Below are positions 27,365 to 36,209 of a stretch of 64,000 nt of DNA, piece after piece. This DNA is from Chryseobacterium nepalense. Lineage in GTDB: Bacteria > Bacteroidota > Bacteroidia > Flavobacteriales > Weeksellaceae. The position numbers and the translations under genes were made by a program. The notes beneath the pieces were generated by a model that saw only the letters and a list, made by a program, of their open reading frames with translations, was not told the origin of the DNA and did not search any database. The stretch covers positions 3,472,001-3,536,000 of the forward strand of contig NZ_CP096203.1 of the NCBI RefSeq assembly GCF_023195755.1. Reading direction: 5' to 3'. Position 1 is the first letter of the stretch. The number at the start of each line of letters is the position of its first letter.

Positions 27365-27904
27365 ATGGACGGAACAATTGGAGAAATCCGACTTTTTGCC
27401 GCAAACTTTGCTCCCAAATCATGGCAGTATTGTAATGGCGCTTTATTGGCTATCAGGTCAAATACGGCCTTGTTTTCACTTCTAGGAAATACCTATGGTG
27501 GAGATGGGATAACTACCTTCGGTCTCCCGAACCTTGCGGGAAGGTCGGCTGTAGGTGCAGGGCAGGGTCCCGGTTTATCATATTACAGTTTGGGAGAAGC
27601 GACAGGTACAAACTCTGTAACTCTCACCATGTCAAATTTGCCTGCTCATACCCATAATTTGTCAGGGAATGTTGTAATTCCTGCTTATTCGGATGAAGGG
27701 GATTCGGGAACTCCGGCGAACAATATCCTCGCATCAAAGGCATCGATGTACAGCAATCAGGGTACCGACTCTACGACAAAACCAATTCCGATGGCATTGC
27801 AGGTAGGTGTTTCGGGGGGGAATAACGCGCTCACTATTGTTCAGCCTTCACTTGGAATGAATTATATTATTTGCCTTTACGGGACTTTTCCTCCAAGAGG
27901 ATAA
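27365..27904 (+). CDS. phage tail collar-domain (MdpB-like) protein 1
   Basis: A 179-residue protein of the tail-collar family, also known as microcystin-dependent protein-like. The N-terminal collar domain reads IGEIRLFAANFAPKSWQYCNG, then LFSLLGNTYGGDG and TFGLPNLAGR (about residues 5-60). LPAHTH supplies an HxH pair (His95, His97), the motif that binds a metal ion in the T4 short tail fibre trimer. The C-terminus is MNYIICLYGTFPPRG. No signal peptide or T9SS domain. First of three paralogues in a row, gap of 45 bases to the next. Trimer formation and metal binding are inference from the family; the cellular role is unknown. Confidence 0.88.
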   Translation: MDGTIGEIRLFAANFAPKSWQYCNGALLAIRSNTALFSLLGNTYGGDGITTFGLPNLAGRSAVGAGQGPGLSYYSLGEATGTNSVTLTMSNLPAHTHNLSGNVVIPAYSDEGDSGTPANNILASKASMYSNQGTDSTTKPIPMALQVGVSGGNNALTIVQPSLGMNYIICLYGTFPPRG

Positions 27905-27949
27905 TTACTGAAATTTAAAATAAAATTAATAACAATTAAAGATATCATT

Positions 27950-28492
27950 ATGGAAGGTTATATAGGAGAAGTGCGTTTATTTGGTGGAAATTTTGCTCCG
28001 CTTGGCTGGGCTTTCTGCGACGGAACACTTTATAGTATCTCACAATTTGAGGCAGTATACACAATATTAGGAACTACTTTCGGTGGCGATGGCCGCAATA
28101 CGTTCGGCGTTCCGGATCTTCGAGGAAGAGTTGCTGTAGGAACAGGCCAGGGAGCTGGTCTTACTCCTATAGATTTAGGAGAGGTAGGCGGAACTGAAAC
28201 GGTTACCATGACTACCGCGCAAATGCCTGCGCATAGCCATACCGCAGCAGCAACAATTGCATTTCCATGTTTTTCAGATGAAGGTAATACGGGATCTCCG
28301 GCAGGTAACGTACTCGCAGGTTCAGCTGCAGCATATTCCACTCAGGCACCAGATACTTTTATCGCACCGGCTACCACAACAGGTTCTATATCTGCTGTTG
28401 GAAGCAATGTTCCATTTAGTATTATACAGCCTGTATTGGCAACCAACTACATTATTTGTCTTGAAGGGTATTACCCGCCAAGACAGGATTAA
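27950..28492 (+). CDS. phage tail collar-domain (MdpB-like) protein 2
   Basis: A 180-residue paralogue of its neighbours: IGEVRLFGGNFAPLGWAFCDG, ILGTTFGGDGRNTFGVPDLRGR, and MPAHSH with His95 and His97 at the same positions. It ends NYIICLEGYYPPRQD. It differs from protein 1 mostly in the middle (residues 100-155), where a receptor-facing or tip region would lie in a fibre. The gap to the third gene is 32 bases. Same operon. Confidence 0.88.
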   Translation: MEGYIGEVRLFGGNFAPLGWAFCDGTLYSISQFEAVYTILGTTFGGDGRNTFGVPDLRGRVAVGTGQGAGLTPIDLGEVGGTETVTMTTAQMPAHSHTAAATIAFPCFSDEGNTGSPAGNVLAGSAAAYSTQAPDTFIAPATTTGSISAVGSNVPFSIIQPVLATNYIICLEGYYPPRQD

Positions 28493-28524
28493 TTCATTAA
28501 ACTATTAATAGAAAAACGATTATT

Positions 28525-29067
28525 ATGGAAGGAACCATGTCAGAAATAAGAATGTTTGCCGGAAATTTTGCTCCCAAGTATTGGGCGTTTTGTCAGGGGC
28601 AGACAATATCGATTAGTACTAACCAGGCACTTTTTGCGCTTTTGGGTACAATGTACGGAGGTAACGGGACAACAACCTTCATGCTGCCGAATTTTGCAGG
28701 AAGAACAGCTGTGGGAACCGGTACTGGAGCAGGAACCAAAGTATTTCAATTAGGAATGACGGCAGGTACTGAAACGGTAACCTGCGATATACAGCACATG
28801 CCAACGCATACACACACTGCAGGGTCTGAAACAGTTTCAATAAAAACATTTTCAGATGAAGGAAATACAGGTTCTCCTGCAGGCAGTACACTTGCATCAT
28901 TACAGGGTTTGTATTCTAGCGAGCAGCCAGACAGCACCATGAAAGCAATACCTAATGCATTCGCGTTAAGCGTTTCAGGAGCAGGGCAGCCGATGAGTAT
29001 TCGTCAGCCTTATCTGGGAATGAATTACATCATCTGTATGTACGGGATTTTTCCGTCAAGATCTTAA
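28525..29067 (+). CDS. phage tail collar-domain (MdpB-like) protein 3
   Basis: A 180-residue third paralogue: MSEIRMFAGNFAPKYWAFCQG, LLGTMYGGNGTTTFMLPNFAGR, and MPTHTH with His95 and His97 conserved. The end is MNYIICMYGIFPSRS. The three proteins have nearly the same length and aligned motifs, which suits a hetero-trimer or three alternative homo-trimers. A 14-bp perfect hairpin follows before the binding-protein-like gene. Confidence 0.88.
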   Translation: MEGTMSEIRMFAGNFAPKYWAFCQGQTISISTNQALFALLGTMYGGNGTTTFMLPNFAGRTAVGTGTGAGTKVFQLGMTAGTETVTCDIQHMPTHTHTAGSETVSIKTFSDEGNTGSPAGSTLASLQGLYSSEQPDSTMKAIPNAFALSVSGAGQPMSIRQPYLGMNYIICMYGIFPSRS

Positions 29068-29083
29068 TTAGCATTTATTAATT

Positions 29084-29115
29084 CAGTCTGCGGCAAAACA
29101 GTTTGCCGCAGACTG
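29084..29115 (+). terminator. intercistronic hairpin after the third tail-collar gene
   Basis: A perfect 14-bp stem cagtctgcggcaaa / tttgccgcagactg with loop acag. Only a weak T-run follows (gactttatt), so it may be a partial terminator or an RNA-stability element that sets different levels for genes on either side. Confidence 0.6.
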
Positions 29116-29130
29116 ACTTTATTAAAGAAT

Positions 29131-30252
29131 ATGAAAATAGCTTTACTTTTACCGCGCTCTGTTATTTATCCGTCTATTTCATTTGATATTATGGACGGTT
29201 TCAAACAATCCCTTAAGAATATGGGACTGGAAGGATACCATGAAATCATTTCAGCAGGAATTGGGGTTGCTGCAAAAAACGAGGAAATTTATGACCATTG
29301 CGAACAGTTTTTGCTCGCCGGTACAGATATCATAATAGGATATATGAATCCTTTTTCAGCAGAATTTGTACATCCTCTTTTTGAATCTTCGGGAAAAAGC
29401 CTCATCGTTCTTGATAGTGGCTATCATTTTCCTAAATTCAGCAAAAAGCTTTCAAATGCATGGTTTATCTCTCTTCAGGGTGGCCTTTGTACACGTGTAA
29501 TAACACATAAAGCCATTGAAGACGGATTCAGGAATTTTGCATTCAGCTGCTCTTTTTATGATGCAGGATACCGTCCTTCTTATGTATATGCAGCTGCTGC
29601 TGAAGAAAAAGGAGGATCTATAGTTTTTAACCACATTACTTCTTTAAAGCGTTCTGATTTTACATTGAAACCACTTACGGAATTTCTTGAAAAAGAACAG
29701 AACACTGCGGTACTTGCAACTTTTTGTGGTGATATGGCTGAAGACTTTTTTGCGGGAAGCAGCGAAATGTCCGGCCATTATAAAGTATATGGTACGGGAT
29801 TTACTGCGGATGAAACCTGGCTGGGAAAAATAACATATCCCGGATATGATTGGAGTACAGCAATAGCCTGGTCAAGAAATTTGAAGATTCCTGAAAATGA
29901 AATTTTTGTAAATATAATGGATGGAATTAAATATGGTAAAGCCAACCTTTTCTCTTTATTGGGATGGGAAGCTGCACAGTTGATAGGACTGGAAAATACA
30001 GAGTTTAATGAAATGACCATTCATTCACCACGTGGAAAAGTATATATGAATCCTGAAAACGGATTTTCGGAGACTGAAGTTTATTATGCGACCGTTTCAA
30101 AAGATGACAAAACAGGAAACTGTCTTTTAAAAGACTGTTATGCAGCCTCGGTTACAGAAATGGAACGCGAAGCGTTAGAAAGGAATATTGAATATATAAG
30201 AACTGTAGAGGCTAATACTTGGCTTAATGCTTATGCGTGCTTAGAATCATGA
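29131..30252 (+). CDS. type 1 periplasmic-binding-fold protein without signal peptide
   Basis: A 373-residue protein with the two-lobed fold of branched-chain amino acid/amide-binding proteins: MKIALLLPRSVIYPSISFDIMDG start, DIIIGYMNPFSAEFVHPLF, KSLIVLDSGYHFP, FTADETWLGKITYPGYDW and a C-terminal EVYYATV strand. The first residues are the first beta-strand of the fold, not a secretion signal, so it should stay in the cytoplasm. It ends in an ATGA overlap with the formyltransferase gene. Probably a ligand sensor or a substrate-presenting partner; that is inference. Confidence 0.65.
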   Translation: MKIALLLPRSVIYPSISFDIMDGFKQSLKNMGLEGYHEIISAGIGVAAKNEEIYDHCEQFLLAGTDIIIGYMNPFSAEFVHPLFESSGKSLIVLDSGYHFPKFSKKLSNAWFISLQGGLCTRVITHKAIEDGFRNFAFSCSFYDAGYRPSYVYAAAAEEKGGSIVFNHITSLKRSDFTLKPLTEFLEKEQNTAVLATFCGDMAEDFFAGSSEMSGHYKVYGTGFTADETWLGKITYPGYDWSTAIAWSRNLKIPENEIFVNIMDGIKYGKANLFSLLGWEAAQLIGLENTEFNEMTIHSPRGKVYMNPENGFSETEVYYATVSKDDKTGNCLLKDCYAASVTEMEREALERNIEYIRTVEANTWLNAYACLES

Positions 30253-31187
30253 CAGGTCCATTTAAAATAGCAGTTTTATGTAATAACCGGATGGCATTTC
30301 CGGCTTTGCAGGCTTTACATGCTGCAGGCCGGCTTTGTGCGTTAGGAGTGCCTGATAAGAATGCGGAAGTTATTGAATTTTGCTCCATGCTTTCAAAGCA
30401 GTCAGGAATACCTCTTTTTATTATGACATCCGAAAGCTGCACCGGTCAGATAAAAAATATGATGGAGGTTTCCGGCGCCAATACCGTTTTTACCATGACT
30501 TTTCCCTGGAAAATTTCTTCTGAAATTCTTGCGCTTTATTCTGGTAAATTTTACAACTTTCATTACGGGCTTTTGCCGGAAATGCGAGGGGCAGATCCTG
30601 TCTTTGAAACCATAAGAAGCCGTTCTGGACAATCGGGAATTACTGTTCATGTTATTGATCGGGATATCGATAAAGGAGCCATTATTCTTAAAAAAAATAT
30701 TCCTGTTACTGCGGAAATGACACATGGGGCATTATGCACTCACTTGTCGTGGTTAGGCGCCAATCTTTTAAATGAACTTTTAAACCTTTTACAAAGAAAT
30801 TTTTTAGGAACGGAACAAAACGAAGAAATGGCCCGGTATTATCCGAAACCAGGTGCTACAGATGTTTGTATTTCCTGGGAGAAGCAGGATGCTGAAACCA
30901 TTGAAGCATTAATAAGAGCATGTAATCCCTGGAATAAAGGAGCGTATGCTCAATGGAATGGATGGAATATCAGGCTAGTGGAAGCTACCTCCGTTGAGAT
31001 TGCAAATCATCATGCCGGAACTCCCGGAACCATACTTTCTTTGGATAAGGAAAATGGGTTAATTGTTAAATGTAATCATAATTCATATCTGAGACTAGAT
31101 ATCGTCTACGTCGAAGAGGGCTTCATGAGCGGACATAAATTATCTGCTTTCGGGCTTAGAAATGGTGAACAATTTTTGAACTTATAA
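30249..31187 (+). CDS. formyltransferase-fold protein (Fmt-like)
   Basis: Start taken at the ATG of the ATGA overlap (30249), not the GTG at 30237. The N-terminal domain is the 10-formyl-tetrahydrofolate transferase fold: FYNFHYGLLPEMRGADP carries Asn103 and His105 of the N-H-D triad, and IDRDIDKGAII carries Asp141. A C-terminal domain resembling that of Met-tRNA formyltransferase follows (ATDVCISWEKQDAETIEALIRACNPWNKGA, about 203-233). Genuine fmt genes usually sit next to def or DNA/RNA housekeeping genes. Here the context is a binding-fold gene and a surface adhesin, so formylation of a sugar amine or other small molecule is more likely. It is followed by the SprB-repeat gene after 17 bases. 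Confidence 0.78.
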   Translation: MTGPFKIAVLCNNRMAFPALQALHAAGRLCALGVPDKNAEVIEFCSMLSKQSGIPLFIMTSESCTGQIKNMMEVSGANTVFTMTFPWKISSEILALYSGKFYNFHYGLLPEMRGADPVFETIRSRSGQSGITVHVIDRDIDKGAIILKKNIPVTAEMTHGALCTHLSWLGANLLNELLNLLQRNFLGTEQNEEMARYYPKPGATDVCISWEKQDAETIEALIRACNPWNKGAYAQWNGWNIRLVEATSVEIANHHAGTPGTILSLDKENGLIVKCNHNSYLRLDIVYVEEGFMSGHKLSAFGLRNGEQFLNL

Positions 31188-31204
31188 CTTAAATATAATT
31201 AAAA

Positions 31205-34200
31205 ATGAAAAATTTTTATTCTACAATTAGAACGCTGGCGAAAACAGTCGTCATTATGGGAGCGTCGTTGCTGGGATATGCCCAGGCTCAGACGACGCTC
31301 TCTCCCGGAGGGATTGCGTTTACCTCTTATGATTCGAGTTCTACTTCGGTAGATGTATTTTCATTTGTTTTGCTTGCCCCTATTTCAAGCGGAACACAAA
31401 TAAGCTTTACCGATCGGGGATATCAGGGAAGCAATGCCTGGCAAGCAGCCGGATCAACAGAATCTGCAATTACATGGACCAGCGGTACTGCGTTGCCGGC
31501 CGGTACTGAAGTGTATATTTCAGCGTTGTCAGCTTCTGTTTATAATCCTGCAACAAGTACATCTATACCCAATGGTACTGTAGCGCTTACCGACGGAACA
31601 TCTTCCAATGGATTGGTTTTATCATCTGTGGGAGATCAGATTATAGCTTTCCAGGGAGGAAACGGTAGTGTTACAGGTGCTAATGTGACTTGTATTGCCG
31701 GTATCAATTATTTTTATACAGCAGGATCTACAACAGCTGCATGGAATAGTGATGCGGTTGGAAGTCCCAATGCTTCATTAATGCCACCGGGACTTACGGG
31801 AGGTACGAATGCATTTTATACAGGGCCGGTATCTGGTGTCACAGTGGCTAGATCCGGAAAGTTTAACTGTACCGGTGTTCCAACATCAACAGTTGCCAAT
31901 ATAAGAACAGCGGTCATGAATAATGCCAACTGGACACTTAGTACTGCTGCAGGATCGCAGTATTCAGGGTGTACGTTCTTGGCCAGTAATCCTGTAATTA
32001 CGGCAAGCCCGGCAAACAGAACTATATGTGCAGGAGGCACCACTACCTTTACGGTTGCTGCTTCAGGGGCTAGTTCTTACCAGTGGTATCAGAATTCTGG
32101 TAGCGGATTTATTGCTTTGACTAACACCGCTCCTTATTCAGGAGTTACAACCAGTACTTTGACCATCACGGGAGCTACTTCAGCCATGAACGGCTATCAG
32201 TATCGTGCCGTGGCTATCGGTTCAGGCTCTGCTACTTCTAATGCTGCTACATTAACGGTTGTAAGCATAAGTACCACAGGAAGCAAAACTGATGTATCCT
32301 GTAATGGCGGGTCCAATGGTGTTGCTACGGTAGTACCATCAGGTGGTGTTGCACCTTATACATATTCTTGGGCACCTTTTGGTGGAACCGCTGCAACGGC
32401 TACAGGTTTATCTGCCGGAACTTATACTGTAACGGTAACGGATAATTTGGGATGCCAATCTACAAGAACATTTACGATTGATCAGCCAGCAAGTGCAGTA
32501 AGCGGAACAACGGTAGTAACAAACGTAGCATGTAACGGCGCTTCCAACGGAGCGATCAACTTGACTCCGGCAGGAGGAACAGCACCTTACACATTCAACT
32601 GGGGTGGAGGAATCACAACCGAAGACAGAACAGGTTTAGCTGCCGGAACATATACGGTAATCATCACTGATGCCAACGGATGTACTGCAACAGTTAATGC
32701 CACAGTAACGCAGCCAGCAAGTGCAGTAAGCGGAACAACGGTAGTAACGAATGTAGCATGTAACGGCGCTTCCAACGGAGCGATCAACTTGACTCCAGCA
32801 GGAGGAACAGCACCTTATACATTCAACTGGGGTGGTGGAATCACAACAGAAGACAGAACAGGACTAGCTGCCGGAACATACACGGTAATCATCACTGATG
32901 CCAACGGATGTACTGCAACAGTTAATGCCACAGTAACGCAGCCAGCAAGTGCAGTAAGCGGAACAACGGTAGTAACAAACGTAGCATGTAACGGAGCTTC
33001 CAACGGAGCGATCAACTTGACTCCAGCAGGAGGAACAGCACCTTATACATTCAACTGGGGTGGTGGAATCACAACAGAGGACAGAACAGGTTTAGCTGCC
33101 GGAACATACACGGTAATCATCACTGATGCCAACGGATGTACTGCAACAGTTAATGCCACAGTAACGCAGCCAGCAAGTGCAGTAAGCGGAACAACAGTAG
33201 TAACTAACGTAGCATGTAACGGAGCTTCCAACGGAGCGATCAACTTGACTCCAGCAGGAGGAACAGCACCTTATACATTCAACTGGGGTGGTGGAATCAC
33301 AACCGAAGACAGAACGGGACTAGCTGCCGGAACATACACGGTAACTATCACTGATGCCAACGGATGTACCGCAACAGTGAGTAGAACAGTGACTCAGCCT
33401 ACAGCTCTTAGTGCCACTACTTCCCAGACGAATATCGCATGTAATGGCGGGTCTACAGGAGTAGCAACTGTTAACGTTTCAGGAGGAACAGCACCTTATA
33501 CGTATTCATGGTCACCATCAGGAGGAACAGCTGCAACGGCTACAGGCTTATCTGCCGGAACTTACACAGTGACTGTTACTGATGCTAATGCATGTACTTT
33601 AACCAGAACATTCACTATTACTCAGCCTACAGCACTTAGTGCTACTACTTCCCAGACGAATATCGCATGTAATGGCGGATCTACAGGAGTAGCAACTATC
33701 AATGTTTCAGGAGGAACAGCACCTTATACGTATTCATGGTCTCCATCAGGGGGAACAGCTGCAACGGCTACAGGATTATCTGCCGGAACTTACACCGTGA
33801 CTGTTACTGATGCTAATGCATGTACATTAACCAGAACATTCACGATTACTCAGCCTACAGCTCTTAGTGCTACTACTTCCCAGACGAATATCGCATGTAA
33901 TGGCGGATCTACAGGAGTAGCAACTGTTAACGTTTCAGGAGGAACAGCACCTTATACGTATTCATGGTCTCCATCAGGAGGAACAGCTGCAACGGCTACA
34001 GGCTTATCTGCCGGAACTTATACAGTAACTGTTACTGATGCTAACGCATGTACCTTAACCAGAACATTCACTATTACACAGCCAACGGCTCTTAGTGCTA
34101 CTACTTCCCAGACGAATATCGCATGTAATGGCGGATCTACAGGAGTAGCAACTGTTAACGTTTCAGGAGGAACAGCACCTTATACGTATTCATGGTCTCC

Positions 34201-35953
34201 ATCAGGAGGAACAGCTGCGACGGCTACAGGATTATCAGCTGGAACCTATACTGTGACTGTTACTAGTGCAAATGGATGTACATTAACAAGAACATTCACT
34301 ATTACGCAGCCAGCAAGTGCGGTAAGCGGAACAACGGTAGTAACAAACGTAGCATGTAACGGAGCTTCCAACGGAGCGATCAACTTGACTCCAGCAGGAG
34401 GAACAGCACCTTATACATTCAACTGGGGTGGTGGAATCACAACCGAAGACAGAACGGGACTAGCTGCCGGAACATACACGGTAATCATCACTGATGCCAA
34501 CGAATGTACTGCAGCAGTTAATGCCACAGTAACGCAGCCAGCAAGTGCAGTAAGCGGAACAACGGTAGTAACGAATGTAGCATGTAACGGCGCTTCCAAC
34601 GGAGCGATCAACTTGACTCCAGCAGGAGGAACAGCACCTTATACATTCAACTGGGGTGGTGGAATCACAACAGAAGACAGAACAGGACTAGCTGCCGGAA
34701 CATACACGGTAATCATCACTGATGCCAACGGATGTACTGCAACAGTTAATGCCACAGTAACGCAGCCAGCAAGTGCAGTAAGCGGAACAACGGTAGTAAC
34801 TAACGTAGCATGTAACGGCGCTTCTAATGGAGCGATCAACTTGACTCCGGCAGGAGGAACAGCACCTTATACATTCAACTGGGGTGGTGGAATCACAACA
34901 GAAGACAGAACAGGGCTAGCTGCCGGAACATATACGGTAATCATCACTGATGCCAACGGATGTACTGCAACAGTGAGTAGAACAGTGACCCAGCCTACAG
35001 CTCTTAGTGCCACTACTTCCCAGACGAATATCGCATGTAATGGTGGGTCTACAGGAGTAGCAACTGTTAACGTTTCAGGAGGAACAGCGCCTTATACGTA
35101 TTCATGGTCTCCATCAGGAGGAACAGCTGCAACGGCTACAGGCTTATCTGCCGGAACTTATACAGTAACTGTTACTGATGCTAATGCATGTACATTAACC
35201 AGAACATTCACTATTACACAGCCAACGGCTCTTAGTGCTACTACTTCCCAGACGAATATCGCATGTAATGGCGGATCTACAGGAGTAGCAACTGTTAACG
35301 TTTCAGGAGGAACAGCACCTTATACGTATTCATGGTCTCCATCAGGGGGAACAGCTGCAACAGCTACAGGCTTATCTGCCGGAACTTACACTGTGACTGT
35401 TACTGATGCTAATGCATGTACATTAACCAGAACATTCACTATTACACAATCAGCTCCGGTAGCGGCTCCGACAGGAACTTCACCTCAGAATTTTGCTCCT
35501 GGAAGTACTCTGAGTGCTTTGGTAGTAACTGGTCAGAATATCAAATGGTATGCTTCATCTTCAGACGCACAGAACCATGTAAACAGTCTGCCGCTTAACA
35601 CAGCTTTGGTGCACAATACTACTTACTATGCTACACAGACCGTAGGATCATGTGAATCTACGGCTTCTTTAGCAGTAGTGGCAATTAATACTACTCTTGG
35701 TGTTGCTGATAATACAAAAACAAAATCTCAGCTTCAGATTTATCCTAATCCGGTAAGAGATATTTTGAATTTCAGCGGACAGGAAGTGATCACCAAAGCA
35801 GTAATTTTTGCTGCAGATGGAAGAAGAGTAACTGAAAAGAAACTACAATCAGGGGAAAGAAGCATTGATGTTCACGCTTTACCTCAGGGAGTATATCTGA
35901 TTCAGGTATTTACAGATAATGGTATGCAAACCTTTAAATTCATTAAGAAATAG
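31205..35953 (+). CDS. giant T9SS-secreted protein with 14 SprB-type repeats
   Basis: A 1582-residue surface protein. Signal peptide about 1-28 (ending YAQAQ); an N-terminal jelly-roll-like domain (about 30-260, [20 protein letters not shown]); an Ig-like domain (about 262-350, SANRTIC-like start, [10 protein letters not shown]); then 14 SprB-type repeats of about 76 residues (about 354-1417), each with a CNG near the start, GG(T/V)APYT, W, AGTYTV and DANxC. An 80-residue spacer and a type A T9SS sorting domain follow ([34 protein letters not shown]). SprB of Flavobacterium johnsoniae is the mobile gliding adhesin. This protein is much smaller and has a type A tail, so it is an adhesin-like relative, not SprB itself. 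Confidence 0.9.
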   Translation: MKNFYSTIRTLAKTVVIMGASLLGYAQAQTTLSPGGIAFTSYDSSSTSVDVFSFVLLAPISSGTQISFTDRGYQGSNAWQAAGSTESAITWTSGTALPAGTEVYISALSASVYNPATSTSIPNGTVALTDGTSSNGLVLSSVGDQIIAFQGGNGSVTGANVTCIAGINYFYTAGSTTAAWNSDAVGSPNASLMPPGLTGGTNAFYTGPVSGVTVARSGKFNCTGVPTSTVANIRTAVMNNANWTLSTAAGSQYSGCTFLASNPVITASPANRTICAGGTTTFTVAASGASSYQWYQNSGSGFIALTNTAPYSGVTTSTLTITGATSAMNGYQYRAVAIGSGSATSNAATLTVVSISTTGSKTDVSCNGGSNGVATVVPSGGVAPYTYSWAPFGGTAATATGLSAGTYTVTVTDNLGCQSTRTFTIDQPASAVSGTTVVTNVACNGASNGAINLTPAGGTAPYTFNWGGGITTEDRTGLAAGTYTVIITDANGCTATVNATVTQPASAVSGTTVVTNVACNGASNGAINLTPAGGTAPYTFNWGGGITTEDRTGLAAGTYTVIITDANGCTATVNATVTQPASAVSGTTVVTNVACNGASNGAINLTPAGGTAPYTFNWGGGITTEDRTGLAAGTYTVIITDANGCTATVNATVTQPASAVSGTTVVTNVACNGASNGAINLTPAGGTAPYTFNWGGGITTEDRTGLAAGTYTVTITDANGCTATVSRTVTQPTALSATTSQTNIACNGGSTGVATVNVSGGTAPYTYSWSPSGGTAATATGLSAGTYTVTVTDANACTLTRTFTITQPTALSATTSQTNIACNGGSTGVATINVSGGTAPYTYSWSPSGGTAATATGLSAGTYTVTVTDANACTLTRTFTITQPTALSATTSQTNIACNGGSTGVATVNVSGGTAPYTYSWSPSGGTAATATGLSAGTYTVTVTDANACTLTRTFTITQPTALSATTSQTNIACNGGSTGVATVNVSGGTAPYTYSWSPSGGTAATATGLSAGTYTVTVTSANGCTLTRTFTITQPASAVSGTTVVTNVACNGASNGAINLTPAGGTAPYTFNWGGGITTEDRTGLAAGTYTVIITDANECTAAVNATVTQPASAVSGTTVVTNVACNGASNGAINLTPAGGTAPYTFNWGGGITTEDRTGLAAGTYTVIITDANGCTATVNATVTQPASAVSGTTVVTNVACNGASNGAINLTPAGGTAPYTFNWGGGITTEDRTGLAAGTYTVIITDANGCTATVSRTVTQPTALSATTSQTNIACNGGSTGVATVNVSGGTAPYTYSWSPSGGTAATATGLSAGTYTVTVTDANACTLTRTFTITQPTALSATTSQTNIACNGGSTGVATVNVSGGTAPYTYSWSPSGGTAATATGLSAGTYTVTVTDANACTLTRTFTITQSAPVAAPTGTSPQNFAPGSTLSALVVTGQNIKWYASSSDAQNHVNSLPLNTALVHNTTYYATQTVGSCESTASLAVVAINTTLGVADNTKTKSQLQIYPNPVRDILNFSGQEVITKAVIFAADGRRVTEKKLQSGERSIDVHALPQGVYLIQVFTDNGMQTFKFIKK
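32492..35455 (+). repeat. thirteen 228-bp tandem repeats in four blocks
   Basis: The DNA units are 228 bp long and of two types. Type A begins SAVSGTTVV and has [13 protein letters not shown]; type B begins ALSATTSQT and has [14 protein letters not shown]. The order is AAAA-BBBB-AAA-BB after one diverged leading unit. Units of the same type are nearly identical at the DNA level. Switches between types coincide with hybrid ends (SRTVTQPT before B, TFTITQPA before A), a sign of recombination between units. Confidence 0.92.
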
Positions 35954-35981
35954 TTTCATACATTTAATCAATTATAATAAA

Positions 35982-36010
35982 GGGACTGTCTAATTTTAGG
36001 CAGTCCTTTT
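35982..36010 (+). terminator. terminator of the tail-collar/SprB cluster
   Basis: Stem ggactg / cagtcc with a loop of about 12 nt, followed by TTTTTATT; A-rich on the 5' side. Confidence 0.75.
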
Positions 36011-36209
36011 TATTAATCTTAGATATTATTATGAAATATTTGGTAAACCTGTATAATGGTTCCGTAAATTCAGGAGTGGCGAGGTAATTTTCACTCATAA
36101 TTCATAATTTTTTTAATAGTTTTCTAAAATAATAAGATTTATTCATAAAGTGAAATAATGTCAGTACTTAAAAGAAGAATTCTTAACTTTAGTAATCTAT
36201 TCATATGCT

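Noticed and set aside
27365..29067. Prophage or contractile injection system suggested by the tail-collar proteins
   Set aside because: No sheath, tube, baseplate, ATPase, capsid, lysis or integrase gene occurs in the window; only the three collar proteins are phage-like.
31816..34839. Series of identical 66-residue minus-strand frames
   Set aside because: They are antisense reflections of the 228-bp SprB-type units and repeat at the same spacing.
32492..35455. Possible CRISPR array because of regular direct repeats
   Set aside because: The units are 228 bp, contiguous, without spacers, and encode one continuous protein.
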